Shown in pieces: positions 1 through 13,288 of a DNA stretch of 64,000 bases (the stretch's first letter is position 1; each line of letters starts with the position of its first letter). The DNA lies in NCBI GenBank assembly GCA_028455995.1, contig JABELC010000005.1:3162001-3226000 (forward strand). Reading direction: 5' to 3'. The DNA is from Scleromitrula shiraiana (taxonomy: Eukaryota > Ascomycota > Leotiomycetes > Helotiales > Sclerotiniaceae). The notes below the pieces were generated by a model that did no database searches, was not told the DNA's origin, and worked only from the letters and a program-made list of their open reading frames with translations. Position numbers and translations under genes: made by a program.

Positions 1-86
1 TATATGATCATAAGGTTGTATTTTTGTCGGGTTATCGGAATGCGAAAGATGTTGTTATAGTTGTTGTCCGAAAATCAAAACAAACT

Positions 87-90
<4 letters not shown>

Positions 91-128
<38 letters not shown>
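91..128. repeat. (GA)n microsatellite
   Basis: Uninterrupted GA dinucleotide repeat of about 19 units. Confidence 0.95.
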
Positions 129-130
<2 letters not shown>

Positions 131-986
131 GGTTGTAGAGGAATCAACAAAAATCAAAAATAAAAAAACCAACCAACCTTTTCTTGACGATTAAAGTCGA
201 TAGTAAAGATTATTCTTTCTAATCAATATATCCCCAAGTTATATTTTCAAATGAAGATGAATCAATACTAAGTAAATAGGATTTATTTAAATTCAAAATA
301 AAACAATATATTGACTTCGAAGTTATAGATAGAACTATGGAAAAAGTTGTCGAGATTCGTTAAAAGTTCGAGGTCGTAGTCGTGGTCGTAGTCGCGGTCG
401 TAGTCGTATATTGTATTGATGAAATAGATTGAACTATGACGTTGAGTTGGTTGGTTGGTTGGTTTCGAGATATTCAATTAAAATCACTTCAATCGATGAA
501 GAATGAAGTAATTAAAAGAATAAATGAAGAGGATAGATTGAATAAATCTTTTTCTTTTTGAGAATGACCTCAAAAAGAAAAAAAGAAAAAAAAAAACTTG
601 AACCTGGTAAAAGGGAAGTAAAAGAAGATGATGAAGAGGTAGAGAGGTAGAGTAGAGAGTAGAGAGTAGAGAGTAGAGAGAGGGAGAGAGGTGGGTGGGT
701 GTGGTAGAAGGTAGGTAAAAAGAAGATGAAGAGGAAGAGTAATAAGAGTAATAAGAGTAATAAGAGTAATAGAAACCGAAGAAGAAAAAAAAAAAAAAAG
801 GTTCCAAGGAATTAATTAGGGTAAGGTAAATTGGGTCGGTATGTAAGTAAAATGGAAAGGAAGGGAAGGGAAGGGGAAAAAAAAAATTAATTATGAATGG
901 AATAATACTTTTTTTTTTTGTGTGTGAAAGAGTTTTTTTTTTTGTTTAGAAGTGGAGCAAAGAGAAACACTTCCTTCCTAGTAGTC

Positions 987-1018
987 GTATGTATGTATGT
1001 ATGTATGTATGTATGTAT
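987..1018. repeat. (GTAT)n microsatellite
   Basis: Seven to eight tandem copies of the tetranucleotide GTAT. Confidence 0.9.
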
Positions 1019-1130
1019 ATAGAGAGAGAAAGAGAGAAAGAGAGGGGAGAGGTACAGATAGAAGAGACTAGGACTAGGACTAGACTTTGAAGACTAGACT
1101 TTGAAGAAAGTGAGAGTAGTCCTAGTTCGT

Positions 1131-1187
1131 AGTTCATAGTTCATAGTTCATAGTTCATAGTTCATAGTTCATAGTTCATAGTTCATA
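1131..1187. repeat. 8-bp tandem repeat (AGTTCAT.)
   Basis: About seven perfect copies of an 8-bp unit, AGTTCATA. Confidence 0.9.
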
Positions 1188-1602
1188 ATCATAGAAAAAG
1201 AAGAAGAAGAGAAGAAAGAATAGAAAAATATCTCAATGTAATTTAATTGGCTGATAAAGTGGTTCTCTTTCTTTTTCCTTTTCTCTTTCTCTTTCTTTTT
1301 CTCTTTCTCTGTTCTAGTCATTAAAACAAAACAATTAAAACAATCTAATAAGTTTTAACATTCTTTCTCTTCTTCGGATTTATTCATATTTTGTTATACT
1401 TGATTTTTCTTTCTAAATGGATTTATCAATCCAATCAATCCAAGTATACTGTACCTGGCTTGTAGTTCTACTGTAAGATGTAAGAAAAATAAAAACAAGA
1501 TGGTAGGTAGTATAGTCCGGTAGTGTAGTCCGGGTATTGTAGTCCGGGTAGGGATTGATTTTTCCACGGAATATTATTGTTGAAAATTTACTTTGACTAC
1601 TT

Positions 1603-1750
1603 TGACTACTATTACTACTATTACTACTATTACTACTATTACTACTATTACTACTATTACTACTATTACTACTATTACTACTATTACTACTATTACTACT
1701 ATTACTACTATTACTACTATTACTACTATTACTACTATTATTACTACTAT
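1603..1750. repeat. 9-bp minisatellite (ACTACTATT)n
   Basis: About 15 nearly perfect copies of ACTACTATT. On the plus strand it opens a long Tyr-rich frame, which is an artefact of the repeat and not a gene. Confidence 0.93.
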
Positions 1751-4130
1751 AATAACATAAGGATTAGTTATTCCATACAGCTTTATCGATATTATTAATT
1801 TTGTTGATTTTTGATTTATTATGTTCTAAATATAAGTCCTTCCAAGTTTAAAATCCATTAATCGATTATAATTGATTTATTACCTACCTAGTAAGAGATT
1901 TTATAGTACAAAAGTACAAAACACTAATAATTAATAAAAACGTCTATTTAAATCCATCATTGAAGATCTTCTTCTCTTTATAATATTCATTTCAATTGGC
2001 TGATTGATATAATAGTAATAATGAATAATCAATAATAAATAACCCGAGATTCTAGAGTCTTGAAGTTAAGTTATTATTACAATAACCTTAATAATTAAGT
2101 TTCAAGTTCAAGTTCTAGTATTAATTTCAATATTCTTTCGTTTTGAAAAAAAAAGTAACCTTTGGATTTTTAATTCTATATTCTATATTCTATATTCTAA
2201 ATAATTAATTCTATCTCGAGAAATCCACGAATCCATCCATAGAGTCCAGAAGAGGCGCGTTGATGGTTCGAAATAAAATTGGATCAAAATTATCATCTAC
2301 ATAAGAAAGTATCCATTCCATTCCATCATCAATATTCATTCAATTCAACAGAAAATAAAATAAAAAAGGGTCTTATCATACATATCTTTACATATCTTGT
2401 CATATCTTGTCATATCTTATCTTGTCATATCTTGTCGTGTCGTGTCTTGTTATTGTGCTATGTTGTATTAATATTTGCTGTGCTTCATTTCCTTTGACCT
2501 ATGCTTACTACAATATAACACTTCCGTATTCCGTATAGTAATAATTAGTAAATACAATCATAAGTATCAGTTATTCCAAGACTTATTAAATAAATTACAT
2601 CAAGCCTTTCTTTATTCAACGTTGCCTGTCTTCTTGTTTTGCTTGTCCATAAGAATGACATGGTGTGTAAGATAATATGTCCAGAGATTCTTCCAATTGG
2701 TCAAATCGATTAATTTCCATTTATTGATTGGTAGATATTTATGATTATTCTCCTCTTCTTTCTCCATCCTCTTCTTCTCTCTCTTAATTAATATTTTACC
2801 AGTAACCCTGATTTTATACATCAAGAGCCAAGATATTCATCCATCCATCCATATCATGATGGATCCATGACATGATCCTTCTTCTTCTTCTCCTCCTGCA
2901 ACCTATAAAATTTTTACCATCTATTTTTTTTTTTTTTTTTTTGCCTCTCACATGATGGATTTACCATACATACATACATACCTATGTAGATGGTACACTC
3001 ACCAATTCGATTCACCACTTTCGTAATAACCTTATGTCAATCAATCCTCATCCTGATCCTCTCATTCTCATCTTCATCCTGATCCTCATCCTCTTATATC
3101 TAAATATATACTTCTTTACTTTCTTTCCTATCTTATTACATACTATATATACAACATCATCACCATCATTATACTATCTATCATAAGAATCTTCTTATTA
3201 ACCTTAAACTACCAACCAACCAACAATCATTCATTCCATTCCATCCTATTCCATCCCATTCCATTCCATTCCTTTAAACAGTACCGTCTGTTCCTCTCCA
3301 CTCATCATGCACGCTATCCCATACTATCCCATACCACACTATACTATATTATACTATACCATACCATACCATACCATACCATACCATACCATCCCATACC
3401 ATACCAGAAAAATCTCACTCTACACATCCATCCATACATATATACATACATACCTACCTACCTACATACACACACCATAAACCAAAACATCAAACTCCTC
3501 TCCCCTCCTCTCCTCCTCTCCCCTCCTCTCCTCCTCTCCCCTCCTCCTCTCTCTAAAATAATAAATAACAATAACAATAAAAACAACCGAACAAAACATA
3601 ATTAAACCGATACAAGCCTAAAATATCCGAGTCCATCCATATTTATACAATTAATCTACTAGTAGCACAATCTACTCGCTCGTACAGGTATATAAATATA
3701 TTTATGGATCTTTTTATCTTTTTATGATGATGATGATGATGATAATCGTATTAATCACAATACAATATAATACAATACAATATATATATATACCACCCAC
3801 AAGAACCAAAACCAAAACCAAAACCAAAACCACCAAGTCAAAATGATCAATCGAAATAAAGTCTCCGATCCGAGTCTTTCAAGCTCTTCCGTTGATCGAT
3901 TAGAACTTGAACTTGAACTATGATAATTTTATATAAAATAATTTAGGCTTGAAGATAGTATTATATCGATATCGATATTGATCGGGTTATTTGTTTTGTT
4001 TTTAATTATTATTATTAATTAGTAGATTATATTGTAAATATAGTAAATATAGTAAATATAGTAAATATTCGTGACGTGGACTAGAATACTGGTAGATAGT
4101 GGATAGATTATATAGATAATAAAAAAAATA

Positions 4131-4318
<188 letters not shown>

Positions 4319-4379
4319 CTAGTAGTAAATCCTAGACTTAAAACGAAAAAAATGAATGAATAAAAGAAATAAAATAAAC

Positions 4380-4750
4380 GAGGAATTTAAGATCTTATTT
4401 AAATCACTTTTTTTTCTATTTAAAACTATAAATATTATTTAAATAAATATTTATTAAATGCCATCTTTATTTTAACTTGAAATAATACTAGTAATATTAT
4501 TAAAATAAACAATTTATTAAGAATAATAATTATCTATATAAAAACTATATTTATAAATCTATAAATTTTTAAAATTTATATAATAATTTCATTATTTCTC
4601 TATAATAGTTTTAATTGATTTTTGATAAAATAATATATTTTAATATTTTATAAAATTATCAATTTTTTAAAAAAAACTACTTCAAGTTATTTTAATCAAA
4701 ATATTTTACTCTAAACTCATTTTGACAATAAATTCAAAAAATGATCGAAA
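4380..4750. other. AT-rich island
   Basis: About 370 bp of almost pure A+T with no repeat period and no open frame, unlike the flanking microsatellites. Such islands in filamentous ascomycetes are commonly relics of repeats mutated by repeat-induced point mutation (RIP). Here that origin is inference, because no second copy was recognised. Confidence 0.5.
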
Positions 4751-5210
4751 CGGGGCTTAAATCTTAATATCGATTGTTTGAGATCTGTTTATATATTTAT
4801 AAATAAATGATTATAGTGAGGATGAGGATGAGGATGAGGATGAGGATTTCGTCGGTGTTTAATTGATATTATGATTATGATTATGATTATAATGATATTT
4901 ATTTATTTATTGATATAGATTATTAGTATAGATGGGAGGGATATCTATCTATATACGGTAAACATCTACATCTCATCTCATACTTCCTTGGATTCTTCTA
5001 CTCTATTTATTCTACTTATTTACTCTATTTACTCTATTTACTCTACAGTACGAACAAACCGAACAAACCGAACCGAACCGAACCAAACCCCCACACTCAT
5101 CTATATATCTCTTTCTTTCGAGAATTCATACCCATTATCAACATCCATCTATCTATCCATCCATCCATCTATCCATCCATCCATCCATCCATCCACATAC
5201 TAACATGCAA

Positions 5211-5260
5211 GTCAAATCAAGTCAAATCAAGTCAAATCAAGTCAAATCAAGTCAAATCAA
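5211..5260. repeat. 10-bp tandem repeat (GTCAAATCAA)x5
   Basis: Five perfect copies of GTCAAATCAA. Confidence 0.93.
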
Positions 5261-5477
5261 GCGAAGCCCGCTCTCATACTCATCCCACCTATCCACCTAT
5301 CCATCCACCTATCCATCGATCCCTCCATCCCTCCGTTCAATCGTTCATCGAAATCCACGCCACGCCACGCCACGCCACGCTACGCCATACCGTCATTAGA
5401 AAGATCTTTTTTTTTTTTTCTTTTTTATCTTTTATTTTCTTATCCTTTCTTTTCACTCTCTCACATACGAAGCGAGC

Positions 5478-5508
<31 letters not shown>

Positions 5509-8108
5509 TGTATGTGCCCCTCTTCTACCGTATCCATTGCATTGCATTGATAGGATTGATAAGAAGTTAGATTAGGTATCTACCCCTCAATTTCTCATGA
5601 TGGAGGGAATTTTCGAAGCCCAATTTATGAATGAATGATATGAATGAATGATATGAATGAATGAATGATATGAATGATATGATATGATATGATATGAAAA
5701 GTTTTACCCCTCCATATCCGTATCTAATTCTATCTATTTAATCCTATCTTCTATCTTCTATCTTCTATCTTCTATCCCAACAACCCGGAAACCAAACCGA
5801 ATTTTATTAATAGAGCGGAACGAAAAAAAAAAAAAAAAAAAAAAGGTTCGGATCGACTTTTGGATATTATAGATATGGAAATGCTATTCTATGCTATTCT
5901 ATACTATGCTATGCTATACTATACTATGTATAAAGTTCTAGTTCTGATTCTAATTTCAGGGTCCTTTTAACATTTCTTCTCTATCCCATCCCATCCCCAT
6001 CCATCATGGATAAACCCCAAAGGAAATTGATGATTCCTGATCTGATCTGGTTTGGTTTGGTCTTTTTCTCGTTTACTTATACTGTATATATACAAGACCT
6101 AAAAAAGCTCCATGTTTCTTTCTACATTATGTATTTTAGAACTCTTTTGTATACTGTACTGTGCTGTGCTGTATTATATTATATTATGTTATGTTATGTT
6201 ATGTTGTGTTGTATTGTGTATGTGGAGAATACTACCCAGGTATAACATAGATAAGATAGGATAACCCAGGTAAAACGACATATCTACTCGGTAAGTAGGT
6301 ATTTAAGGGACCTTTTCTAGTTCTATCCTACTTCTAGTTCTAGTTCTATTCTACTTCTAGTCTAGTTGCCAGTGGGTGGATTCGAGATCATCATCGATAT
6401 GAAAAGTTTTTCATCCATACATCCATACATCCATACATGATTAAAAAAAAGAGAGTGGCGCAGTACATATACATACATATACATACATACATGTACGGTA
6501 CGGTACGGTACGATATATACCTCGAATCTACCAACTCTAGCTCTAGCTCTAGCTCTAGCTCTGCTCTAGCTCTGGGTATGCGGATTTATATCGGTATTTC
6601 ATATCCATCATATCCATCAAATCCATCATATCCATCCATCATGTCAGATTAGTATTGTGCCGTATTATAAAAGAGCAATAAATACCCCCCCCCCTCTCTC
6701 TATATCATACATATACATATAAGTAAATATATAAATAAACAAATAACCTCAACTCCATCCCATACCCACGGAATCTCTCAATCCTATATACCGTCCCTTG
6801 ATATCTTTAGAATTATATAATTTATTTGCTTGCTTGCTTGCTTGGTTAGTTGCTTGGTTGGTTGCTTGGTTCCCCAATTTTATATACACTAGAGGGAAAA
6901 TTTCTTCGTCTCACGTGTCGTGGATATACTGAGTGGGGTCGGTACGTGGTTCTCCGTACTTGTGGGGGGGTATGGATGATTTGGTATGGTTTGTTTTGTT
7001 TTGTTTTGTTTTTGTATGTATGTGTGTAGTTGGTGGGTACTCTGCTCTACCCTGTTTTGGGACAATGGGGTTGTAAGTTTAGAGGTTATAGATGGTTATG
7101 GTTATGGTTATGGTTATCATATGGTTATTATGAGGTCTGGTCTGGTTTGGTCTGGTCTTGGTTACGGTCTTGGTTATGGTTATGGTTATGGTTATGGTTT
7201 TGGGGGTTGGGGATGAATGAATGTGAATATGAACATAAATATGAATATAGTAAATATGATTTTGAAGTGGCTTTTTACGTATAGTTTGGTATTTGGTATT
7301 TGAGATTTGAGACAAGTTTTGAAGTTTGAGGTTTGAGTCTTGCATACTTGAGATATGATAGATGGATGGATAATATGATGGTGGTGATGAGGACACGTGA
7401 TTAGGGCTTTCTTTTGCCGGGTGTATGATAATGGGATAGGATAGGATGGTGATTTGATTTTTTACGATTTACAAGATATTTTTTTCATCGTCTTTAGTTT
7501 TGATGTTATGTTTAAATGTTAGAGGTTCTACGAGTGGAGAATTAGTTTGATTTGTTTACTAGTATGTTGATTTGGATGAGAGTGAGAAAGTCTACTTACT
7601 GGTAGGATGATGATGATTTGGAGTCAGATCAGATGATTTTCTATTTTCTATTTTTTGCTTATTCCGCATGTTTATATTTCATTCCTATCGGATTTAGCTT
7701 TTATTATCATCATCAGTTTTGATATATTTTTTATGGTATAAATTCCCAATAACAGGAAGACTATAAGAAATAAGTTTTCCTAACTCCGTCTCTACTACAA
7801 ATCAATCGATTGCTTGCCATCCATTCCTCCTCTGACTCATCCCCTCGCATCTGATCTACTTACTCCTCATCTTCTCCTCACATCTACCCAACAGTGGCAA
7901 TACATACATATCAAATCCCATACCGAGTACCATATCGAGTACCAATGGTTCCCGGTACAATGATGTACATACATACAGTGTATCACCGTTCGTTCGTTAC
8001 TCACCGACTGACCTAATATCGATGATCCATCTGTACCTAAGATCTTATATCGATTTGGTTTTTGCTGCCTTGCGTCACCTTGCTCACTATCCTTCACTTA
8101 CCTTGTCT

Positions 8109-8110
<2 letters not shown>

Positions 8111-8168
<58 letters not shown>
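8111..8168. repeat. (CAAT)n microsatellite
   Basis: About 14 copies of CAAT. A short complementary run (TTGATTGATTGATTG) lies near 8350, so the two could pair as a long-range hairpin. Confidence 0.93.
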
Positions 8169-8170
<2 letters not shown>

Positions 8171-8699
8171 TCAGTCTTGCCATTTATTCCTTATCCTCGG
8201 TTCATCGGAACCGGTATTACCTTACAAGAGAAGTATTCTTACTCTCTATTTCCGCTCATTCGCATTCTTCGAGTGAGTGAGTAATCAGTCACGAGTGATC
8301 TGATCAATTGAATATCTGGTGTAAGTTTTTGATTGGGTAAGTAGCTCAATTGATTGATTGATTGATTGTACTCTAGATGCCTAGATGATGTTTGTGCTAC
8401 GTAGTACATAGTTTGTAGTACGTATATGTGGCGCGGTTGAAGCGAGAGGGCGATGTGAGACATTGGATTTCGTGGAGTGCAAAGCCACATTTGTATATTG
8501 CGAGATTTGTGGTTTGTTGTTGGGATGGAATGGCTGTGCAAATATTGTATAGGGGCTGATGGGGCTGTATGGTGGTTATTTGGGTTTCTTGGATGGATGG
8601 GATGAGGTGGGACGTGGTGTTTACGGGGGTTAGACGAGTGGAAATATCAGTATAGAGGAATGAGTGAATAATACGATAGTAATAAGTGAACTTGAGGAG

Positions 8700-11600
8700 A
8701 GTGAAGTTCCGATTTGATTATATTCTTGATTCTGTACAACTTTCCAACTGATTAGAAACAAACGATGAGATTTGGATGTGATATAATTGAAATTCAAGCC
8801 AATCGATTTCTGAATATCCGTTCAAAATATAGATATCCAAATATATTTCAAACAATATATACTCGAATGGTTATCTCAACTATAGGTATTTAAATACTGT
8901 TTTGTTAATCCATTTTGATTATACATATCAGATATAGATGTTTAAGATTAGGATTTACATATGAATATACATTAGATGAATGAATAGTTGAAATTTATAT
9001 AGCTCGATTAGTTCAAATCAATAAATTTGGCCTCCGAGTCACTATCGTTTACAAACTCTCGTATACCATCACCGTCACATCCCCCATACCATCTATCAAT
9101 CCATCTCTCCGGACTTCCACCATTAAACGTCCCATAATCCCCTTTATCACTGTCTCAAATATAACTGCCACTCCTCGCCATACATACCATAATAACAATA
9201 ACCCAATATAATTCACCTCCTACACAACACACATCCACGATATCCCACCCCGCAGATCGGTAATTGCAGAATCTAATACTGAGAATTTCTTTCCTGACTG
9301 CCTGTGATTGTCGATGTAATAGTCGTGAATAAGGAAGAGAGAGGAAAAGGAAGAGGAAGAGGAAGAGGGGAGGCGGGTTTTTATACGTCTGTATCCTTGG
9401 GCGAGAACCTATTTAGTGGAGCAAGTGAACTACTTGATTGGGTTGAGGGGTGATGTTTTGGGGTATCTAGATTCTGTATCGCGATTCGGTGGTTAGTGAG
9501 AGGCGGTGGCGGTGGTGCTAGTGGTGAGTATCGAGTTGGTATTTATAGGATGGAAATACAAATGTTGATATATGTATATTGAAAATTCGCCACATCACAA
9601 GCCACAATATCGAATCTAGTTCTAGATAATCTGGAATTAGTCCACCTAAAGATAAAGAGTCCCTCCAACAAACTTAAGTTTCCAGTCCAGTTTCAACGAG
9701 GACGTTGGGACATTCAGAGATGGTTCGAAAGTGGCTGTCCTGTTGAGTTCACACTTTCTTTACCGTGTCTATCTTGTCCCTTTAACATCTGCCTTCTATA
9801 GAAGATCTGCTTCTGAGTTTTCTTTTTGTTGTCGTTTGTCATTTTGATAGTTATTGTTGTCGATTAATATATTTGCTGTTATTTATTTGCATCCGAAAGT
9901 ACGAAATCCAACATACCATCTCGTCTCATATCAGAATCCCTAAACTCTGAATCTCGATTCCTCATTCTATTCTTGACCGTATACAACCAGTCCACGTGGG
10001 ATGGCTTTTGTTTTAAGCGTAGATTGATCGATTTCAATCGTACATTTGAGAGTCTTTATATGCAGGGTGTGGAATTCGGACGAGAGGGATTGGTCTTTCT
10101 AAGTATTTTAGTCTCATCTTTCATATGTATTTGAGGGGGGTTCATTTGGATATTGAAGGATAGATTGAGTAGGGCATTATATAATCTCCTCAATGTTCCC
10201 AAACATTCAAACTTCATGGATATATCAAAAAGGGATATGAGATACATGCGACCAATCCATCTTAGAAAGCTAAAATTGAGGATCGTCAAACATTTTCTAG
10301 ACTTCTCGAGGAGAGAAATTTGTGGGTTCCGAATGCTCAGATTGAATTTGACAATATTAGAAGTATTCAACAGCATAGGAAATATATGACGATGAATGAA
10401 TTAAAGATTGTAACTATTATGCTAAACTTCTTCTCCAAATCTAAATTAGGTGGCCAAAATATAATTTAACTGTAATACTCTTGTAGTTGGACAAAGGGCA
10501 CTAAAAACGTCTTCTTGAACATCGTAATGCTTTGGTTAGTAAATCGAACGTGCTGAACGGGCCTTTATATGTCAAGTTTTCAGATTGGGAGTTGTAGACT
10601 CGTGGTTTTGCTTCAAGCGGGGTGAGGATGAACAGAGTAGAGGTGGACAGTGGTATTCACTCCAGATTCTCCAACTACCTAGGTATAAAAATTAGAGTTT
10701 CTAGCAGTCATCTCTTCAACCAAAATCTATCTATTGTGAGTCTATAAAGAGAGCCGTATGATTTCCATAAGGCCAGGGTAAACTATCCATAAGTATAATG
10801 TCTGATTCTTGCTGGGAAAAATGATGGGTCTGAATGATTAGGGGGAATTGAATGATTAGAAGGTATTCTTGCTTCATGATAAATGAGTAGGTGGAAATAA
10901 TTTGATAGGAAGAGATGATATATTGACAGTGAGAAATGTATTTAGAGAGTGTTTTGAACATACAGAGAGATATATATATAAAAACATCTGTCTCAAGTCA
11001 AGAAAATATCGCCCCTTTAGGAGTTTTCATTCTAGCATCGATACATTATCGCTTAAATTTGCTCAGTTTTAACAATCATGATTATAAGAATAAAAATATA
11101 TACCAATCCACTCAATATATAGTTCCAGGTAGACTAATTTTCTATGATTTACTCTAATTGCAAGCAAGCAGACCAAAAACAATATTTGACTAGATAGATA
11201 GTATGCGATGATTCTCTTTAACTATCAAGGGATATGTATATTAATTCATTAGTTAAAATCTCACTAAATTAAAAGAATGTGTTAAATGTATTAAATATAT
11301 GGCACTCCATGATATAATAAATAGATTTGATTAATCTAATAAATATTTGGAGATAATATGTGGAATTTATTAAAGGATACATCCATCTCTGGTACTGAAC
11401 ATACTATTATGATAATTGTTCCTCGTCTAATAGTAACTATAACAAAAGGTAAAATTAAGGTATATTATATATCTTCATTTCCTATCATAATAGGGATTCA
11501 TCAACAATGAGCTGGAGTGATGGCCTGAAATTTCATGGTATTAGAAACGATGGTTAGATCTTATTTGATGTTGAAGATATATCAGGAAATGAACGTATTT

Positions 11601-11770
11601 CAAATAGTATAAGTTGCGATGTAAAGTAACATTGATTGATTTATGTTAAGATACAGAAATGATGAGTTAAGCTTCAATGAAAAATCATAAACTCCAATAA
11701 ACACTATTGATACTCTATCAAAACGAGTGTTGCCCGTAATTCCTAATTGCTAAGCCGATCCCTATTAATG
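8700..11770. other. intergenic, no recognisable gene
   Basis: AT-leaning sequence with only short, non-conserved frames on both strands. It contains one copy of a degenerate dispersed repeat (8798-8900, related to 31509-31600). I recognise no coding, RNA or regulatory feature. Confidence 0.6.
8798..8900 (+). repeat. degenerate dispersed repeat, copy A
   Basis: This stretch shares the core ATTTCTGAATATCC and the surrounding order (GCC..AT..ATTTCTGAATATCC.TTCA..ATATAGA) with 31509-31600. The downstream parts still line up loosely (an AAGGTT/ATGGTT block, then TAAATAC). It looks like two old, diverged copies of one repeat family in the same orientation; the family is not identified. Confidence 0.5.
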
Positions 11771-11812
11771 AGCCTTCAATGAAAGATCAAAATATAACTC
11801 TAATAATTTCTA

Positions 11813-12202
11813 TTAATTTCCATTACCATTATGATGGCCATTACCATTATGATGGCCATTACCATTATGATGGCCATTACCATTATGATGGCCATTACCA
11901 TTATGATGGCCATTACCATCATGATGACCATTACCATCATGATGACCATTATCATTATGATGGCCATTACCATCATGATGATTATCATAACCATTATTAA
12001 TATTAGGATCATTACCAGCATTGTCATTATCGCTAGGGCGTGGATCTTCGTTTACTATTACAAATGAATGAGTAACAGTCGGGGGTTGCCGAATAGTTTC
12101 AGTGCGACTTCGAGATCGAGAGCGACTTCGAGATCGAGAGCGATTTCCAGATTGAGAGCGATTGCCGCTAACTTCTGGCTTCCAATTTATAGTGTTTCCC
12201 AT
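11813..12202 (-). CDS. putative Arg/Ser and His/Asn/Gly repeat protein (129 aa)
   Basis: A single open frame of 129 residues. It has a short unique N-terminus, then an Arg-Ser repeat (about residues 16-34), a unique middle with TVTHSFVIVNEDPRPSDN, and a C-terminal block of about nine six-residue units of the type NGHHNG encoded by an 18-bp tandem repeat. The RS block and the unique middle are not what a random microsatellite frame gives, which is the case for a real gene. The His-rich tail could bind metal, but that is speculation. No family is recognised and no intron is needed. The alternative is a chance frame through the minisatellite: a second minus-strand frame and a plus-strand frame are also open across the same repeat. 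Confidence 0.4.
   Translation of the reverse strand: MGNTINWKPEVSGNRSQSGNRSRSRSRSRSRSRTETIRQPPTVTHSFVIVNEDPRPSDNDNAGNDPNINNGYDNHHDGNGHHNDNGHHDGNGHHDGNGHHNGNGHHNGNGHHNGNGHHNGNGHHNGNGN
11829..11992. repeat. 18-bp minisatellite
   Basis: About nine copies of an 18-bp unit (GGCCATTACCATTATGAT and variants with CATC or GACC). It encodes the His/Asn/Gly tail of the overlapping minus-strand frame. Variants cluster toward the high-coordinate end. Confidence 0.9.
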
Positions 12203-12839
12203 TTCGAATGTATGTATTGGATTTTTTTATGATAATTAAGTTAACACGAGGGATTTTGGCGAACAGTCTTGGAAATTGAGCTTAGAAAGTTTGTTTGATG
12301 TGAATAGCAGAATTAAATGCGCAGATTGTAAAACTATTTATATAGAAAAATGACTACATTATTGCGCATTGAGAATTGTTGGCTAGCTAATGGTTTTGGT
12401 TATCGAAGATATTACCGCCGAGAAACAGACCATTGCGTACTTTCTTAGTGGGCGGCTGATGCGAATTGATGAGTAGATGCTTACTTGATACATGGTACTA
12501 TCTAGTCATTCGAGGCTGAATTCTGTAATTGGAAGGTTAAATTGCAGCATTCTTTCATCACTGTTCACTATTTTCATTTGACGCAATCAACCTAACTCAA
12601 CCAAGTTCCACCTATACGTAATCTAACAGCGCTAAATGTAACAACCCAGGCCGACTTGTCCCAAACTACCCTCTTCGTACCCTCTGAAGATGGTTATGGA
12701 GTCTATGCTGACTTTTGCTTTGTATTTTGGTTACTTTGGTGTGTCTCTTCAAGTTGTTGGTGAGAGAAAGAGAGGGGCATGAGTGATGGACCAATGAGTT
12801 GATAAACTTCGCAATCATGTCTGTTGGATACAGTCATGG

Positions 12840-13040
12840 GGTGGCGGAAGATCCGATGAGTTGATAACTTCAATATTTAGTTGCTGTAAGGTAGAGTAAT
12901 ACTTGTAGACTATATCGGTGACGAAAGATCTAATAAGTTGATAACTCCAACATTTAGCCTCCGTAAGGTAGAGTAATGCTTGCAGGCCATATCGGTGGCG
13001 GAAGATTCGATGAGTTGATAACTCCAACATTTAGCCGCCG
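12840..13040. repeat. 77-bp tandem repeat, about 2.6 copies
   Basis: Units begin at 12840, 12917 and 12994, each with GGTG(G/A)CG(G/A)AAGAT and continuing through GTTGATAAC and GTAAGGTAGAGTAAT. The third copy breaks off after GTTGATAACTCCAACATTTAGCC at about 13037. Copies two and three are closer to each other than to copy one. The truncated third copy supplies the stop codon of the small minus-strand frame ending at 13031. Confidence 0.9.
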
Positions 13041-13288
13041 ACCCCACCCCCTGCCCCTCCAGCTCCCTCCAAACCACCCCACTCCACCCATATCTTCCCA
13101 CCCACACAAACCAGCACCTCCACCAACACCAACAAATTCGCCGCCAAAACAACCGTAATATACACCTGTAGCACGGCGAGTAGGATGGCGATATTCTTTG
13201 TTGTGCGGAGCACGTTGGAAAAAGCTGCGACGAGGGGTTTGATTTGGTCGAAGACGAAGGCTATTTCTTTGGTGAAGGGGATGCCCAT
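13031..13288 (-). CDS. small hydrophobic protein (85 aa)
   Basis: The frame starts with MGIPFTKEIAFVFDQIKPLV, continues through a mixed helix (VAAFSNVLRTTKN) and a strongly hydrophobic segment of about 25 residues (residues 34-60, IAILLAVLQVYITVVLAANLL), and ends in a Gly-rich tail. The non-repetitive N-terminal half and the single membrane-like segment suggest a real small membrane protein. The Gly-rich tail and the stop codon come from low-complexity DNA and the start of the 77-bp repeat, so the native C-terminus may have been replaced. No family is recognised. An extra intron cannot be ruled out. Confidence 0.45.
   Translation of the reverse strand: MGIPFTKEIAFVFDQIKPLVAAFSNVLRTTKNIAILLAVLQVYITVVLAANLLVLVEVLVCVGGKIWVEWGGLEGAGGAGGGVGG

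Noticed and set aside
484..807. Ser/Tyr-rich minus-strand frame
   Set aside because: Low-complexity translation of GAA/GAGTAATAA-type repeats.
1577..1798. Tyr-rich open frame
   Set aside because: It is a direct translation of the 9-bp repeat; no unique sequence or gene structure.
7090..7205. GGTTAT tracts as interstitial telomere
   Set aside because: The unit differs from TTAGGG and is mixed with other simple repeats.
10056..10389. Overlapping frames on both strands
   Set aside because: Neither has a family signature, and mutual antisense overlap favours chance.
11829..11992. Regular 18-bp repeats as a CRISPR-like array
   Set aside because: The units are directly adjacent with no spacers, and this is a fungal genome; it is a minisatellite.
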